From contig NC_067203.1 of assembly GCF_026262505.1 (NCBI RefSeq), forward strand, positions 20,007,411 to 20,071,410: DNA of 64,000 nucleotides, written 5' to 3'. Made by a program: the position numbers and the translations under genes. The DNA comes from Trichomonas vaginalis G3 (Eukaryota; Parabasalia; Trichomonadida; Trichomonadidae). A model generated the notes under the pieces. That model was given only the letters and a program-made list of their open reading frames with translations. It did no database searches and had not been told where the DNA came from. The number at the start of each line of letters is the position of its first letter. Within the stretch, counting starts at the first letter, position 1. Positions 8,619 through 18,549 of the stretch are shown here, piece after piece.

Positions 8619-9479
8619 ATGTCAACATTAGAGAACACAACAACAGTTATAGTCCATGAAGCCATAAATGAAGAATACGAATACATACAATATAACAAAC
8701 AATTGAGACTCATTCGTTCAGTCAAAGATGACATGTATCAAATGCAAAGTATTTTGACAGCATGTTTTGCTCCAGATACTAAACTTCCTAAAGACTGGTT
8801 TAGGAACCAAAGCACTATTGAACTATTAAATGAAGCACAGCGAGACATACTTTTTTCTGAAAACAGCGAAGCACAGCGAGTGGGTATAAAACCCCAGTCG
8901 CCAAAACTCTATGAAAATCGTGAAAAATTGCCAAACGGTTTGAGAGGATATTATGTTCATAGACTTTTAGTAAATGTTGTAGCAATGTGGGCTTCACCAC
9001 GTTATGCTTGGTATGTTTGTAAACTTCTTGACGAAATTCACAGACAAGAACGTGGAGAGATGGAAAAGAAACTTCAAGCAAAAGATGAAGTCATTGAATC
9101 CAAAGACAAAAGCATACAGAAAAGAATACCACGTTCAGTACCAAAAGGAAAGGAAAAGAGTTATAAGTATATGATTTACGCTGAAGAGATGGAAAATGAA
9201 GAAGACAGAGATATGGTTATGTTGCATTTAGTCAGAAGAAACAACAAAAGCTTTTATGACCTTGCTAAAATATATAAATCTGACAGAAACTGGTTCTATC
9301 GTGAAAACTTACCGATTTCAATGACACCGAATGAGCAAATAAAGGAAATTGTCAAAAATACTCTTCCTCAAACACACTATGACATCAAAGGTTGCACAAT
9401 ACTTACATTCAAAGAAGACTTACCATTACTGAAGGAAAAAATAACAGAATATTTCGATAACTTCAAAGAGGAAGAATGA
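8619..9479 (+). CDS. KilA-N domain protein carried by the Maverick (286 aa)
   Basis: The N-terminal half matches the KilA-N fold, a DNA-binding module common in large DNA viruses and phages. DWFRNQSTIELLNEAQ (about residues 59-75) is the first conserved part, and GLRGYYVHRLLVNVVAMWAS followed by PRYAWYVCKLLDE (about residues 107-140) is the second. A charged helical linker (EMEKKLQAKDEVIESKDKS) leads to a C-terminal alpha/beta part containing DRNWFYRENLPIS. It probably binds DNA and may regulate the element. A mirrored promoter-like box lies upstream, and its 3' end faces the gene at 9561-10034. The frame appears whole. Confidence 0.75.
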   Translation: MSTLENTTTVIVHEAINEEYEYIQYNKQLRLIRSVKDDMYQMQSILTACFAPDTKLPKDWFRNQSTIELLNEAQRDILFSENSEAQRVGIKPQSPKLYENREKLPNGLRGYYVHRLLVNVVAMWASPRYAWYVCKLLDEIHRQERGEMEKKLQAKDEVIESKDKSIQKRIPRSVPKGKEKSYKYMIYAEEMENEEDRDMVMLHLVRRNNKSFYDLAKIYKSDRNWFYRENLPISMTPNEQIKEIVKNTLPQTHYDIKGCTILTFKEDLPLLKEKITEYFDNFKEEE

Positions 9480-9508
9480 AGTCACGACAACATTAACGAA
9501 GAGAGAAT

Positions 9509-9560
9509 GAGGTGAAAAAACAGGTGAGATTTCACCTCTTCACCAAAAATATATTTTTGG
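9509..9560. terminator. AGGTGA hairpin between convergent Maverick genes
   Basis: GAGGTGAAAAAACAGGTGAG is followed by TTTCACCTCTTCACC and then AAAAATATATTTTTGG. It can fold as AGGTGA...TCACCT and lies exactly between two gene ends. Similar modules occur near 7433-7500, 7707-7795 and 18112-18182. A role in 3'-end formation is inferred from position only. Confidence 0.45.
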
Positions 9561-10034
9561 TTAAATAGCTTCAGGGTCAATTTCTTCAACCATTTCACTT
9601 CCTTCGTCAATGTCAATAGAAGCTTCTTCAACCTTTGGTAAGAACTTTTGTATGACATCTTTGTTCGTTATTGTCTTCAGAGATGAAGGATAATATTTCA
9701 CATTTGTTTCACCCTTCTTATATTCTTTCTGTTCGGAAAGATTCATAGCAATACTGAAGAAGTCAATGTTGGAGTTCTTTATAATAGTATAATGAGTATC
9801 TTTGACATTCACGAAGAAACCCTTTTGTTTCAAAACTACTGCTAACTCTTGTGAAGTATAACGTTTGCGGTCAATGACGATAGCTAATGGTCTGACATAC
9901 TGACCAAACTTAGATTCTTTCACAAACTTCTTGTTAAAGATAACATTAACGTTTGAAGCATTATTGAACTCATTCTTGATGGCAGTAGCGAGAGCATTGT
10001 ATGAAAAGAACTTGCAATCTTGCATGTGTTTCAT
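9561..10034 (-). CDS. Maverick protein of unknown function (157 aa)
   Basis: The frame starts at the ATG at 10034 and is convergent with the KilA-N gene. It has an alpha/beta N-terminal part, a basic middle (VIFNKKFVKESKFGQYVRP and DRKRYTSQELAVVLKQKGF) and a strongly acidic tail (EEASIDIDEGSEMVEEIDPE). The basic-then-acidic layout would suit a nucleic-acid-associated accessory protein, but I recognise no family. It is divergent from the polymerase region, with 90 AT-rich bases between. Confidence 0.45.
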   Translation of the reverse strand: MKHMQDCKFFSYNALATAIKNEFNNASNVNVIFNKKFVKESKFGQYVRPLAIVIDRKRYTSQELAVVLKQKGFFVNVKDTHYTIIKNSNIDFFSIAMNLSEQKEYKKGETNVKYYPSSLKTITNKDVIQKFLPKVEEASIDIDEGSEMVEEIDPEAI

Positions 10035-10291
10035 TAAAATAAAAATATTAAATTATTTTGAAAAATAACTTAAAAAAATCTAATCAATTTTTTTTCAAAA
10101 TATTTTTTTTATTTCCTACTAAAGATGTATCGGAAGTTGTCTAAGTTAGAACACTCGGAAATAAAACAACTTCTTACAGAAGCTAATATAGATGTTGCAA
10201 AGCATTACACAACAAACAAAAAGGCACTCGCTGACATCCTCAATGACTATAATGGTGAAATAACTTATGATAGAATTCATGAGTTCATAAA

Positions 10292-10317
10292 GCCGCAACG
10301 CGGCGAGGACGAAGTCC
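10292..10317. repeat. GC-rich double hairpin in the polymerase N-terminal part (first)
   Basis: GCCGCAACGCGGC (10292-10304) is followed by GGACGAAGTCC (10307-10317) and then ATG. It is encoded as KPQRGEDEVHA within an otherwise AT-rich coding stretch. Confidence 0.7.
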
Positions 10318-10483
10318 ATGCAATAGCATTTCCTTTAAATGACATTGCTATTGACTTATATCATAGACGTTCAATACCTCATGAAGTAAGAAGAGAAATG
10401 TTTGACATAACAAATGCGAACGTTGGTCATACTCGTAAAGCTCTTTCGCATGATGTTCGTCAAGAGATGTTTGACATAACAAA

Positions 10484-10509
10484 GCCGCATGACGGCGCGG
10501 GCGTAGCCC
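10484..10509. repeat. GC-rich double hairpin in the polymerase N-terminal part (second)
   Basis: GCCGCATGACGGC (10484-10496) is followed by GGGCGTAGCCC (10499-10509) and ATG. It has the same layout as the copy at 10292 and is encoded as KPHDGAGVAHA. Confidence 0.7.
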
Positions 10510-13500
10510 ATGCGAACGTTGGTGAAACAAGAAGAAGAGACGACACACTGAAACAACAGAGAAGAGAGATGTTTAAGAGCGCTATAGAACAAGTTCGCAA
10601 AGCTAACGATGTCATTCGTTCCATTGACGACAAACCAAAAGAAGGTGAGAGATGGTTAAAGAAAGATGAAGAGAATAGGAAGAGAAATGTGAAGTCAGGC
10701 AATAGACTCATTGACTTTAACATCGAAGCTTTAGATGAACCAAACAGAGACTACTTACACAAACATTTCGGTAAGGTTTTCATGAGACTCTTAGAGAAAA
10801 TTAAAATAAACTCACAACAGAGATGGATGGTATGTTATAAACTTGGTGGAAAGTATGAATGTTCTACGTTAAACCTCAATAATATTGGAACATTACTACA
10901 TCAGCTCTTGAAGGAGAACTTTATATCAGAGATAGAAGCAAATGCCGCAGGTATTGTTGAAATGCACTATGACTTCTTCTTGACAAACATAAAGAATCTT
11001 ACCGAAATAAAGATGTATGATTTAACAGAATATGAAGGCTTAACGATGTCAGATGTAAAGAAAGGCAAACCAAAAAAGAGACCATATAGAGATGAAAGCA
11101 CACTGACAAATGACCAGAAAGCCATTTTGGAAGCTCTTAAGCAAACAGGAAACCCAGCACTTATAGAAAGCTTTTGGAAAGATAATGGTGAAAAGAAGTT
11201 TTATAAGAAGAGAAGCGGTCAGTTCTGGAAGTATCTTTGCACATTACCTATAAATCTTGAACGCTACCAAATCTTCAATGAACTGAACAAAAGAACTGCA
11301 ACACTTATGACAGAGGACAATTGTTTCGTTTATGCTTGCATTCAGGCTGGAGTAAATGAAGAAACTATTGACCACATGAGAGAAGTCATTCGTGTTAGAG
11401 ACTTTCCTCAAAGTAAAGTACAAGAAATTTCTGACGCAACAGGTATAGCATTTAATGTTACCATTGGTTATTTCAATGAGTCAAGACATAATGAAATAAA
11501 GAGATATATACCAAAAGAATGCGAAACTGTTAGAACTATTGACTTACTTCTTGTTGAAGACCACTACATGCTAAATGAAAGATTACCAATGACAACATAC
11601 TTCATTCGAAACTATAAAGAAATTCTCAAAGCTTGTGGTGGAATGAACATTGAGAAACAGATGAAGATTTATACAAAGAGAGAAGATAAATATGTAGTTC
11701 GTTATGATAGAACAACACCGTTATGGGATGTTATGAAAACATTGTGGGAGTGCAAATATTTCGAAACCTATTTCTTATGGAGAACTTTTCACATATACTA
11801 CTGACTTATATAAACAGAACCTTGCACCATTTAAAGATTTGACATATGCTCCAAAGTATTGTGTACAACTGAAGAAGAAAGCAGAGTCAAAAGAAGTAAA
11901 TAAAGCTAAATGTAAATTCATTCCTGAGCACGTTTTCTTTGCTGACTTTGAGTGTAGCACAGACGGCTTTCATAAAGCTTTTAACATCTGTTATGACAGT
12001 GAAGATGGTTCAGAGTGAGTGAAAGCATTTGGGGTCAAAAACTGTGCAACAGAATTTTTGGAAAGACTTCCTGACAAGAGTTTAATATATTTCCATAACC
12101 TCAGTTATGACATAAACTTCATCTTAAGACACATGACAGAAGTGAAAGGAACTCCCATCATTAAAGGTTCACGAACAATGCAAATAACTGGCTTATATAA
12201 AGGACGGGCAATTATTATAAAAGACTCTTACAGTGTTATAAATAAGAAGCTTAAACTATTTCCTGCTATGTTTAACTTACAAACAGGACCGAAAGAAGTA
12301 TTTCCATATAACTACTACAGCAGTGTTTTGTTAGCAAATGACAACAGAACTGGTGTCATTTCTGAAGCATGTAAGTTTATCCATGATGCAGATACATTTA
12401 TGAAGAACATAGATTCCATCAAAGGTTGCAGAATAGATGAAAACCACTTCGACTTAGAAAAATATAGCACGTTTTACTGCAAACAAGATGTAAGAATTTT
12501 AAGAGAAGGTTTTGTAAAGTTCCGCAATGACTTATTGAAAGAGTTTGATTTAAACGTTTATGACTACGTTAGTATTTGTTCTATTGCTAACAAATTATTT
12601 GAGAACAGAGTATACTTCCCGAATGGAAATCTTTATGACCTCTCAAATAAACCAAGAGAATTTATTTCGAGATGCATTCAAGGTGGAAGATGTATGTTGT
12701 CAGATAACATGAAACAAAAGAGCAAAAAGAAACTCATTGCTGACTTCGACACTGTTTCATTATATCCTTCAGCTATAGCAAGACTTTATACTTTAGAAGG
12801 TATTCCAAAAGTATTGAAGGATGAGATGTTAAGCACAGAGTATCTCATGAGACATTTATTCGATGATGACCAAAAGGAACCCATTGGTGAAAAGTTTATG
12901 TCTGGCTTCTTTGTTCTCATTAAGATAACAGAGATTGGTATACCCAGACACTTTCATTTAATAGTTTGCGACCCTGAACTAAATCCAGAACTTAACGTTC
13001 CAAGAAGTTCAAACACTTGCTGTCTCATGTATGTTGACCATATAACATTACAAGACCTCATAAAATATCAAGGTGTCAAATGTGAAGTGTTGCAAGGATA
13101 CTATTACGATGGAAACAGAGATATGAGAATAAGAGATGAAGTAAAGAAGTTGTTTGAGTTAAGGTTAAAGTATAAGAAAGAAGGAAACCCCTTACAAGAA
13201 ATTATAAAAACTCATTCTGAACAGCATTTATGGCAAAACTATTCTATCTCCTATTGAGTCAAAAATAACCATAGTAAATGACAAAGATGCTATAAGATAT
13301 GCTATAAGAAATTACAACCATATAGTGAAGTTCGAAGGTTTGGATGGTTCAGATAAAACTATTTTCAAGCTAACGAAAAGCATTTGCAGACACTTTAACT
13401 TCTGTCCACTTGGTGTTAATATTCTGTCTATGTCAAAACGTATTATGAATGAAGTATTCTGTACTGCAGAGGACATGGGACTTCAAATCTTTTACCAGGA

Positions 13501-14011
13501 TACCGACAGTATGCACTTATATAATGAAGACATCCCAAAGCTTGCAGCAGAGTTTAAGAAGAGATATGGTCGCGAACTTATAGGAAAGAACCTTGGTCAA
13601 TTTCATAGCGACTTTGCAGAAATAACACCTGGAAAACAAAGTTTAGCTTATAAAAGTATTTTCTGTGGAAAGAAGACCTACATAGACTTACTCACTAACG
13701 ATTTAAATGAAGTTGCATTTCACTGCAGAATGAAAGGTGTAAAACAAGATGTTATTGCTTTAACCGCTAATGAAATGTTTCCTGAAGCTATACAATGCTA
13801 TTACAATGAAGATAAGAACATTCACATACCTGTTGGAACATATGACAAAGACTCTGAGTTCAGTTTAATGAAACTTTACAAAGCACTTCATGATGGTCAA
13901 GAGATTGCATTCGACTTATGTAAGTCATGTCAACCTTGCTTTGCTGAAAAGTTCAACTTTTCAATAACGACTAAAACAAGCTTTATTCGTAAGTTGAAGT
14001 TCTGAGGTCAT

Positions 14012-14036
14012 GGGCTTCGCCCTTGCCGCTAGCGGC
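14012..14036. repeat. GC-rich double hairpin between Maverick genes
   Basis: GGGCTTCGCCC (14012-14022) and GCCGCTAGCGGC (14025-14036) lie just after the polymerase region. On the opposite strand the order and trailing ATG match the coding-region copies at 10292 and 10484. Confidence 0.7.
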
Positions 14037-14090
14037 TTATTTTTGTCAGCAATGAGGTCATTCGTGATAAAAATAAAGCTAGCGTAGATT

Positions 14091-14947
14091 TTACAATACT
14101 GCGATGGTAGAGTTTAAGAGTTGTGCTTCAATGTAGAGACAGTCCTTATGGTCTGGAGGCAAGAACACTGGACATTTATGGTCATGAGTGGAGAACATGT
14201 CTATCCAAAACTCACGATTGAAGCCAGTTAATTTATAGTATTTAGGGTTAGGAATGGTGAAGTTCTTGTATGACCAATGAACTCATTTTCAACTCCTTTA
14301 CTTAAGTTTGAATATAATATAGCTTGCTTTCTATCCCAAATGCCAGGTGTTACAATCTTTGAAAATTCATTTTTCCTCGGAAGCATTGCATCATAATTGA
14401 AAACATTCTTAAAATCATCACTTGGTTCGGAGATTTGAAATCTTATACGTAATGGATTTTTTTTCTCTTTAGCGACTTCATTGAATGGTGAGAATACAAT
14501 GAATTGACAGTCATGAGTTCCATCTTCATTTTCATTAAATTCATAATGAAAGTCTATAAGTTGTGGCTGACTACCTTCTTCTTTCAGTTGTGCAAGAAAC
14601 TCACGTAAAGGCTGTAAAGTTTGTACTTCAATGTTGAACTTTTTCTCGAACATCTCATTAAATGAAATCATACATTGCAACAATGTTGTATCGTCTTTAA
14701 AGTATTTGTATATGTGAATGTTTTGGGCGCTTAAAGACTGTTCGTCATTTTCTATCTCGACTTGAAGTATAAAGTCAACCTTTCTGAAAGCACGTGTTAT
14801 ATACATAGATGTTATGCCAATGTACTTCTCTTCATTTATGTTCACAATCCAGTCTGTTGGAAACTTAAACGTTACTCTGTTCCCCTTTATTTTGACGTCA
14901 GGGTTTTCACTACTGAACGCAACAGATAAAGGTATTTGTCTATACAT
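14091..14947 (-). pseudogene. Maverick capsid-associated protein region
   Basis: The start ATG at 14947 is preceded on its strand by TTTATTTTTATCC (complement of 14955-14967), the element's A+T box. The product is rich in beta strands (VTFKFPTDWIVNINEEKYIG near the start) and contains a segment common to Polinton capsid-associated proteins (AILYSNLSKGVENEFIGHTR). A minor capsid or vertex role is inferred. The region is broken (about one break) and is treated as a fossil. It may form a divergent pair with the major capsid gene group downstream. Confidence 0.5.
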
Positions 14948-14971
14948 TTAGTTTGGATAAAAATAAACCAT

Positions 14972-15244
14972 TTACTCTTTCTTTGCTTCAGCTTCCTTTG
15001 CTTTTTGTTCTTTCTTTGCTTCAACTTCTTCTCTAGCTTTCTTCGCCAGTAGTCTTGGGTTCTTTTGTCTTCCAGCAGCTAATGCAGCAAGTTGTTTTTC
15101 ACTAAGTTTTCTCTTTGGTCTCTCTGGCTTTTGTTCTTGTTTTTGTTCCTTCAGTTCGGATAAAATTTGCTCACGAATTTCTTTCTTCAATGCTTCAACA
15201 TCTATGACACCTTGGGTCTTGTCCGTAGGGCTTGTCTGAGTCAT
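14972..15244 (-). CDS. Maverick small basic coiled-coil protein (about 90 aa)
   Basis: The frame is open a little further upstream, but the ATG at 15244 (MTQTSPTDK) is chosen because an A+T box lies just before it. Almost the whole product is Lys, Glu and Ala: residues 25-50 are Glu/Lys-rich, then KPERPKRKLSEKQLAALAAG, and the tail repeats AKEAEAKK. It is predicted to be a long helix or coiled coil with a DNA-binding-like basic patch. Small basic proteins of this sort in viruses often package DNA or scaffold the capsid. No family is recognised. Confidence 0.55.
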   Translation of the reverse strand: MTQTSPTDKTQGVIDVEALKKEIREQILSELKEQKQEQKPERPKRKLSEKQLAALAAGRQKNPRLLAKKAREEVEAKKEQKAKEAEAKKE

Positions 15245-15290
15245 TTGATTGCAGATAAAAAACAAAATTAAAACTTTAACCGATGTAAAA

Positions 15291-15722
15291 TGAGCTTGTC
15301 AAAATCAGAGCGAGAGTCTATTATATTAAATGACGCAAGAGGAATACAACATCCTTTCTATTACGTAAGTCAGAGTAAAGATGGTAAAATATACGTAAGA
15401 AAAGAAAGGTACCATTAGCGAATGCAGAGAGCGACAACATTAAGGTGCATGGCAAGGGCGAAGCCCACGAAGCCCATATAAAACCTTCTGTTCAAACTGA
15501 AAAGTCAATAGAACAAGAAGAAAAGAAGCCAGATGTTCTTTCAATAACGAACCAAGAGCTTATTGCAAAGTTCGTGAATTTCATTGAAAAACAAACCGAG
15601 TCAAAGAATCCTGACCGCCAGTGAAAGAAGTTGAGACAAAAGAGAATGTACAGTTCATTGAAAATGTCAAGAAACAACTTCCACCACGAATGCCAAGAAG
15701 AAGAGTGAGAATAATGAAGTAA
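15291..15722 (+). pseudogene. Maverick small protein region of unknown function
   Basis: A coding-like stretch begins at the ATG at 15291 (MSLSKSERESIILNDARG) and includes HPFYYVSQSKDGKIYVRKE. The later part is Lys/Glu-rich (SIEQEEKKPDVLSITNQELI). A GC-rich hairpin, GGGCGAAGCCC (15456-15466), lies inside it. The region is broken and is treated as a fossil. It lies directly upstream of the major capsid region on the same strand, so a virion role is possible but unproven. Confidence 0.4.
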
Positions 15723-15727
15723 ATAGA

Positions 15728-15738
15728 TATTTTTATCC
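15728..15738 (+). promoter_or_regulatory. A+T box before the capsid gene
   Basis: TATTTTTATCC ends 11 bases before the ATG at 15750. The same box is found, on the proper strand, before the genes starting at 8511, 8619 and 14947, with looser matches (TTTATTTTTA) before 17356 and 18229. Confidence 0.5.
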
Positions 15739-15749
15739 GAAGTAAATAC

Positions 15750-17325
15750 ATGCAGAACGAACAGCTAAACGAATTTACTCCAGCAGAGCATATTCATCAG
15801 ATTCGCTCATATTTCGATATCATAGACAATGCAGTTCAAATTGGTGACACTAATAGAAAATATTCTGACGCAAAGATTCCATCACAACCTGGAACTGCTA
15901 AAGATAACACATGGGTAACATTCAATCTCTCACCTCCTGGTGAAAATATGTTGGACCTTTACAATACATTCATTACGTATAAAATGGAAGGTCAATTTAT
16001 TGTAGATAAAGAAATTGGTTCAGATTCCAATAAAACAAACCCACCAGGATTTTGGATTGGTTTCGATGACGCTTTCTATGCAGTTGCTGGATATCAAATC
16101 CTTGCAAATGGTCGTATCGTATATTCTCAAGACAACGCAAGAGAAAGAAGCATATATAACTTCAAACTCACAAACTACCGAACAAATAAAGAAAGTAGAT
16201 GTTTTTTCAAAGACTCGACATGAAGATGTATGGAGTCATTCGGGAACATGCAGAACAGGACAAATTGTTAGTGGTCCAATTACAGCAGGAAAATCATTTG
16301 ATTTTAAGCTTCGTTTAAGAATTCCTGTTAGAAAGTTTTTACCATTAGAAGCTATAAGATTTATTCCAGCTTTTGCAGGAAACATTCAGCTTAAAGTAAA
16401 GTTCAGTAGCGACGCATTACAATGCACATCTATATCTGTAAATGATATCATTGCTTTCAATCCAACTCTTAAAGTTGCATTTGCTTCAGATTCAAATCCA
16501 CCGACAAATAAATTTGTTCCATGGAATGAACCATTCACTATGATAACGAAGGCAGTAGAAGCTAGTGGAACAGTTACTATTACAACTGTAACCCAGCAAC
16601 TATTTCGAACAAAGATGGATTTTAATGAATGTTTCATTCATCCAAAGTCATTCTCTTTAGACCCTAACATTTATACAGAACTTGTAGAACATTATACAAA
16701 CGAGGCTTTATGTTTTCCTGTTAAAGTTATGGATTGGATTCCTATGGACGGTTCATTCTCAAAGAATACAGATAGTTCAAGTGCAACATTTACAGCAGCT
16801 TATACGCCTATTAATGTTAAAAGTATTTGGGCACTATTTAGAAAGAAAGACAACTATTATGTTAATTTTGAGAACCCTAAGTTTAAATATCTTCAGCTTT
16901 CCATGGGAGCTTATGGAAATATGCCTGCAGAACCTGAAAAATCATATGGACCTGTATTTTATGAAATGGTTGCGAACGCTTGCAATACAAACAATGATAT
17001 GATAGGATTTAATGAAGATGTTATGAGGTCATTGGTGGATGATGGTAGTGTGGAACATAAATGGGATAGCTATGACAACACACATTTCTTATGTGGTTTT
17101 CCAACAGAAGTGGACTTTTGCTTCCAGCAAGGTCAAACATCTACTGCTCCAATAACATACAAATTGTCTGTTAAAGGACCTATTGAACTAGCAACTGAAA
17201 ACGTACCAAAGCCACTTATTGGATTTATGAGGGATTGTTGCTTTGCAATACAAGTAAGACAGTCAGGCATACCAATAATAAGACTTGACGACTATAACTT
17301 AGCAACTGACGACAGTGAGGAATAA
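15750..17325 (+). pseudogene. Maverick major capsid protein region (double jelly roll)
   Basis: The region encodes the hexon-type major capsid protein expected in Polintons. Recognisable parts are the N-terminal NEFTPAEHIHQIRSYFDIID, the strand-rich first barrel with GYQILANGRIVYSQDN (near 16090), the segment RIPVRKFLPLEAIRFIPAFA closing the first barrel (near 16318), and a second strand-rich half ending near YKLSVKGPIELATENV. The length, about 520 residues, fits the family. The region is broken (about one break) and is treated as a fossil. It begins a plus-strand run with the three small genes that follow. Confidence 0.8.
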
Positions 17326-17355
17326 AGGATGAACGTTTATTTTTAAAGCTTATAA

Positions 17356-17814
17356 ATGAGTTCTTCATCAAGCTCTCGTGAACCTTCACCATCTATGAAA
17401 CAAACTTTACCAAACGATTATGGAGCACCTATTGAATATTTCTTACGAGCTGCACAATGGCAAAGAGCAGTTTCACCAAGGTTAGGTGTTCCACCAGCTC
17501 CTGTCAAAAATAGCATTTGGTCAAGTCCTTATATAAGATATGGTCTCCCACTAGGTTTGCTAGCTACAGCAGGAGCAGTAATGATGTTGAAAAGAAATAA
17601 AGCAAATGTTATAAATAATACTGAAGTAGCTGAAGTTAAACAAACTCCAACACCTTCGTCAAAACCAACGCCTTCACAAGCAAAACCTTCAATGACTCCT
17701 GAACCTATGGAAGTACAAACTCCTGTTCAAAAGTCAACTCCTAAACCGACTCCAACATTTAAACCAGAACCTACGCCTCAAATAAATCGTAAAACTCCTG
17801 CGTTTCCTTACTGA
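17356..17814 (+). CDS. Maverick membrane protein with proline-rich tail (152 aa)
   Basis: The ATG lies ten bases after AACGTTTATTTTTA (17332-17345). The Ser-rich N-terminus is followed by one predicted membrane helix (YGLPLGLLATAGAVMMLK, about residues 56-73). A Pro/Thr/Lys tail (TPTPSSKPTPSQAKPS and similar) fills the second half. It starts 30 bases after the capsid region and probably belongs to a virion gene group. I recognise no family; a small membrane-anchored virion protein is the simplest reading. Confidence 0.55.
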   Translation: MSSSSSSREPSPSMKQTLPNDYGAPIEYFLRAAQWQRAVSPRLGVPPAPVKNSIWSSPYIRYGLPLGLLATAGAVMMLKRNKANVINNTEVAEVKQTPTPSSKPTPSQAKPSMTPEPMEVQTPVQKSTPKPTPTFKPEPTPQINRKTPAFPY

Positions 17815-17852
17815 AAAATAACGTTATTTTTATTTTATTTGAACATTTTTAT

Positions 17853-18098
17853 TTGATTGAAATGACGACTAAAGTCACTGAAGCAATGAAACAAAAGTTT
17901 TTGGTAGAATACATTAAATCAGGAGCGGTTCCAGAAGGTTTTTACGTTCATACTATGAAGGATGGTAGAGTTCAGTTTAGAAAGATAAAGCAACCATTAG
18001 ATAGAGAAGGAATTTTGAGAAAGATTAAACTTCATGAGGACAACATTGCTGAACTTAAGAAGAAGTTAGAAGAGTTGGAGAAAGGAAGAGAGTTATAA
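17853..18098 (+). CDS. Maverick small coiled-coil protein (81 aa)
   Basis: The product has a basic N-terminal half (GFYVHTMKDGRVQFRKIKQP) and a C-terminal coiled coil (ILRKIKLHEDNIAELKKKLE, about residues 51-70). An A+T box (AACGTTATTTTTATTTTATT) lies 15-35 bases upstream. It is the third gene of a plus-strand group behind the capsid region. No family is recognised. Confidence 0.5.
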   Translation: MIEMTTKVTEAMKQKFLVEYIKSGAVPEGFYVHTMKDGRVQFRKIKQPLDREGILRKIKLHEDNIAELKKKLEELEKGREL

Positions 18099-18111
18099 AG
18101 CAATGAATTCA

Positions 18112-18182
18112 TGAGGTGAAAAAAGAGGTGAAAAAAGAGGTGAGATATCACCACTTCACCTAAATTTATTTTTTCACCTCTG
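18112..18182. terminator. AGGTGA hairpin cluster
   Basis: Repeats of AGGTGAAAAAAG are followed by AGGTGAGATATCACCACTTC and later TTTTTTCACCTC. The cluster starts 14 bases after the stop of the preceding gene. It is the same module as at 9509-9560. Confidence 0.45.
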
Positions 18183-18184
18183 AC

Positions 18185-18218
18185 AACGTTTATTTTTAAG
18201 TTTATTTTTTAAGTTTAT
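18185..18218 (+). promoter_or_regulatory. Triplicated A+T box
   Basis: AACGTTTATTTTTA is followed by two more TTTATTTTT copies before the ATG at 18229. This is the densest occurrence of the putative element promoter box. Confidence 0.45.
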
Positions 18219-18228
18219 TTTTATATAA

Positions 18229-18549
18229 ATGACGAAAACTATTGAGATAACAAACTACAACGGTCATGAGTTCAAGAATTTGTTCTTTGTTCCTCGTGAA
18301 AATACATTCTATCAGATACGAGGGAGAAAGGGTAAAGTTAGTTTAAGCATTTATGAAGGAATGAAGAATGGAAAGTTTATACAAGCATACGATACAAACG
18401 GTAAACGTGTTTCATTAGCTTTGTCAAAACTTACTAACATTTATTTTGACAGTAACTTTGACCTATATGAAGAAGAAAGTGAGTCAGAAGAATATGAACT
18501 GTTATGTGAAGCACAGCAATGGGAGGAGTTGCAATACTTTTGTAAGTGA
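18229..18549 (+). CDS. Maverick terminal small protein of unknown function (106 aa)
   Basis: This is the last frame before the right end. The N-terminal two thirds look like a small beta fold (NTFYQIRGRKGKVSLSIYEG), and the C-terminal part is strongly acidic (YEEESESEEYELLCEAQQWE). No family is recognised. Another AACGTTTATT box lies directly after the stop (about 18551-18560), inside the presumed terminal repeat. Confidence 0.5.
   Translation: MTKTIEITNYNGHEFKNLFFVPRENTFYQIRGRKGKVSLSIYEGMKNGKFIQAYDTNGKRVSLALSKLTNIYFDSNFDLYEEESESEEYELLCEAQQWEELQYFCK

Larger units (their letters stand above)
10125..14005 (+). pseudogene. Maverick protein-primed family B DNA polymerase region
   Basis: This is the replication polymerase of the element. 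The N-terminal part is basic and helical and holds two GC-rich hairpin inserts. A segment NCFVYACIQAGVNEETID (near 11322) resembles the OTU-like or terminal-protein-associated part found in viral and Polinton polymerases. The 3'-5' exonuclease motifs follow: FFADFECS (near 11938), YFHNLSYDINFI (near 12090) and FYCKQDVRIL (near 12474). Then come the polymerase motifs DFDTVSLYPSAIARL (motif A, near 12743) and YQDTDSMHLY (motif C, near 13494). The region is broken (about two or three breaks) and is treated as a fossil. Confidence 0.9.

Noticed and set aside
14972-15265. Longer N-terminus beginning at 15265
   Set aside because: It lacks an ATG and overlaps the putative A+T box; the ATG at 15244 is the better start.
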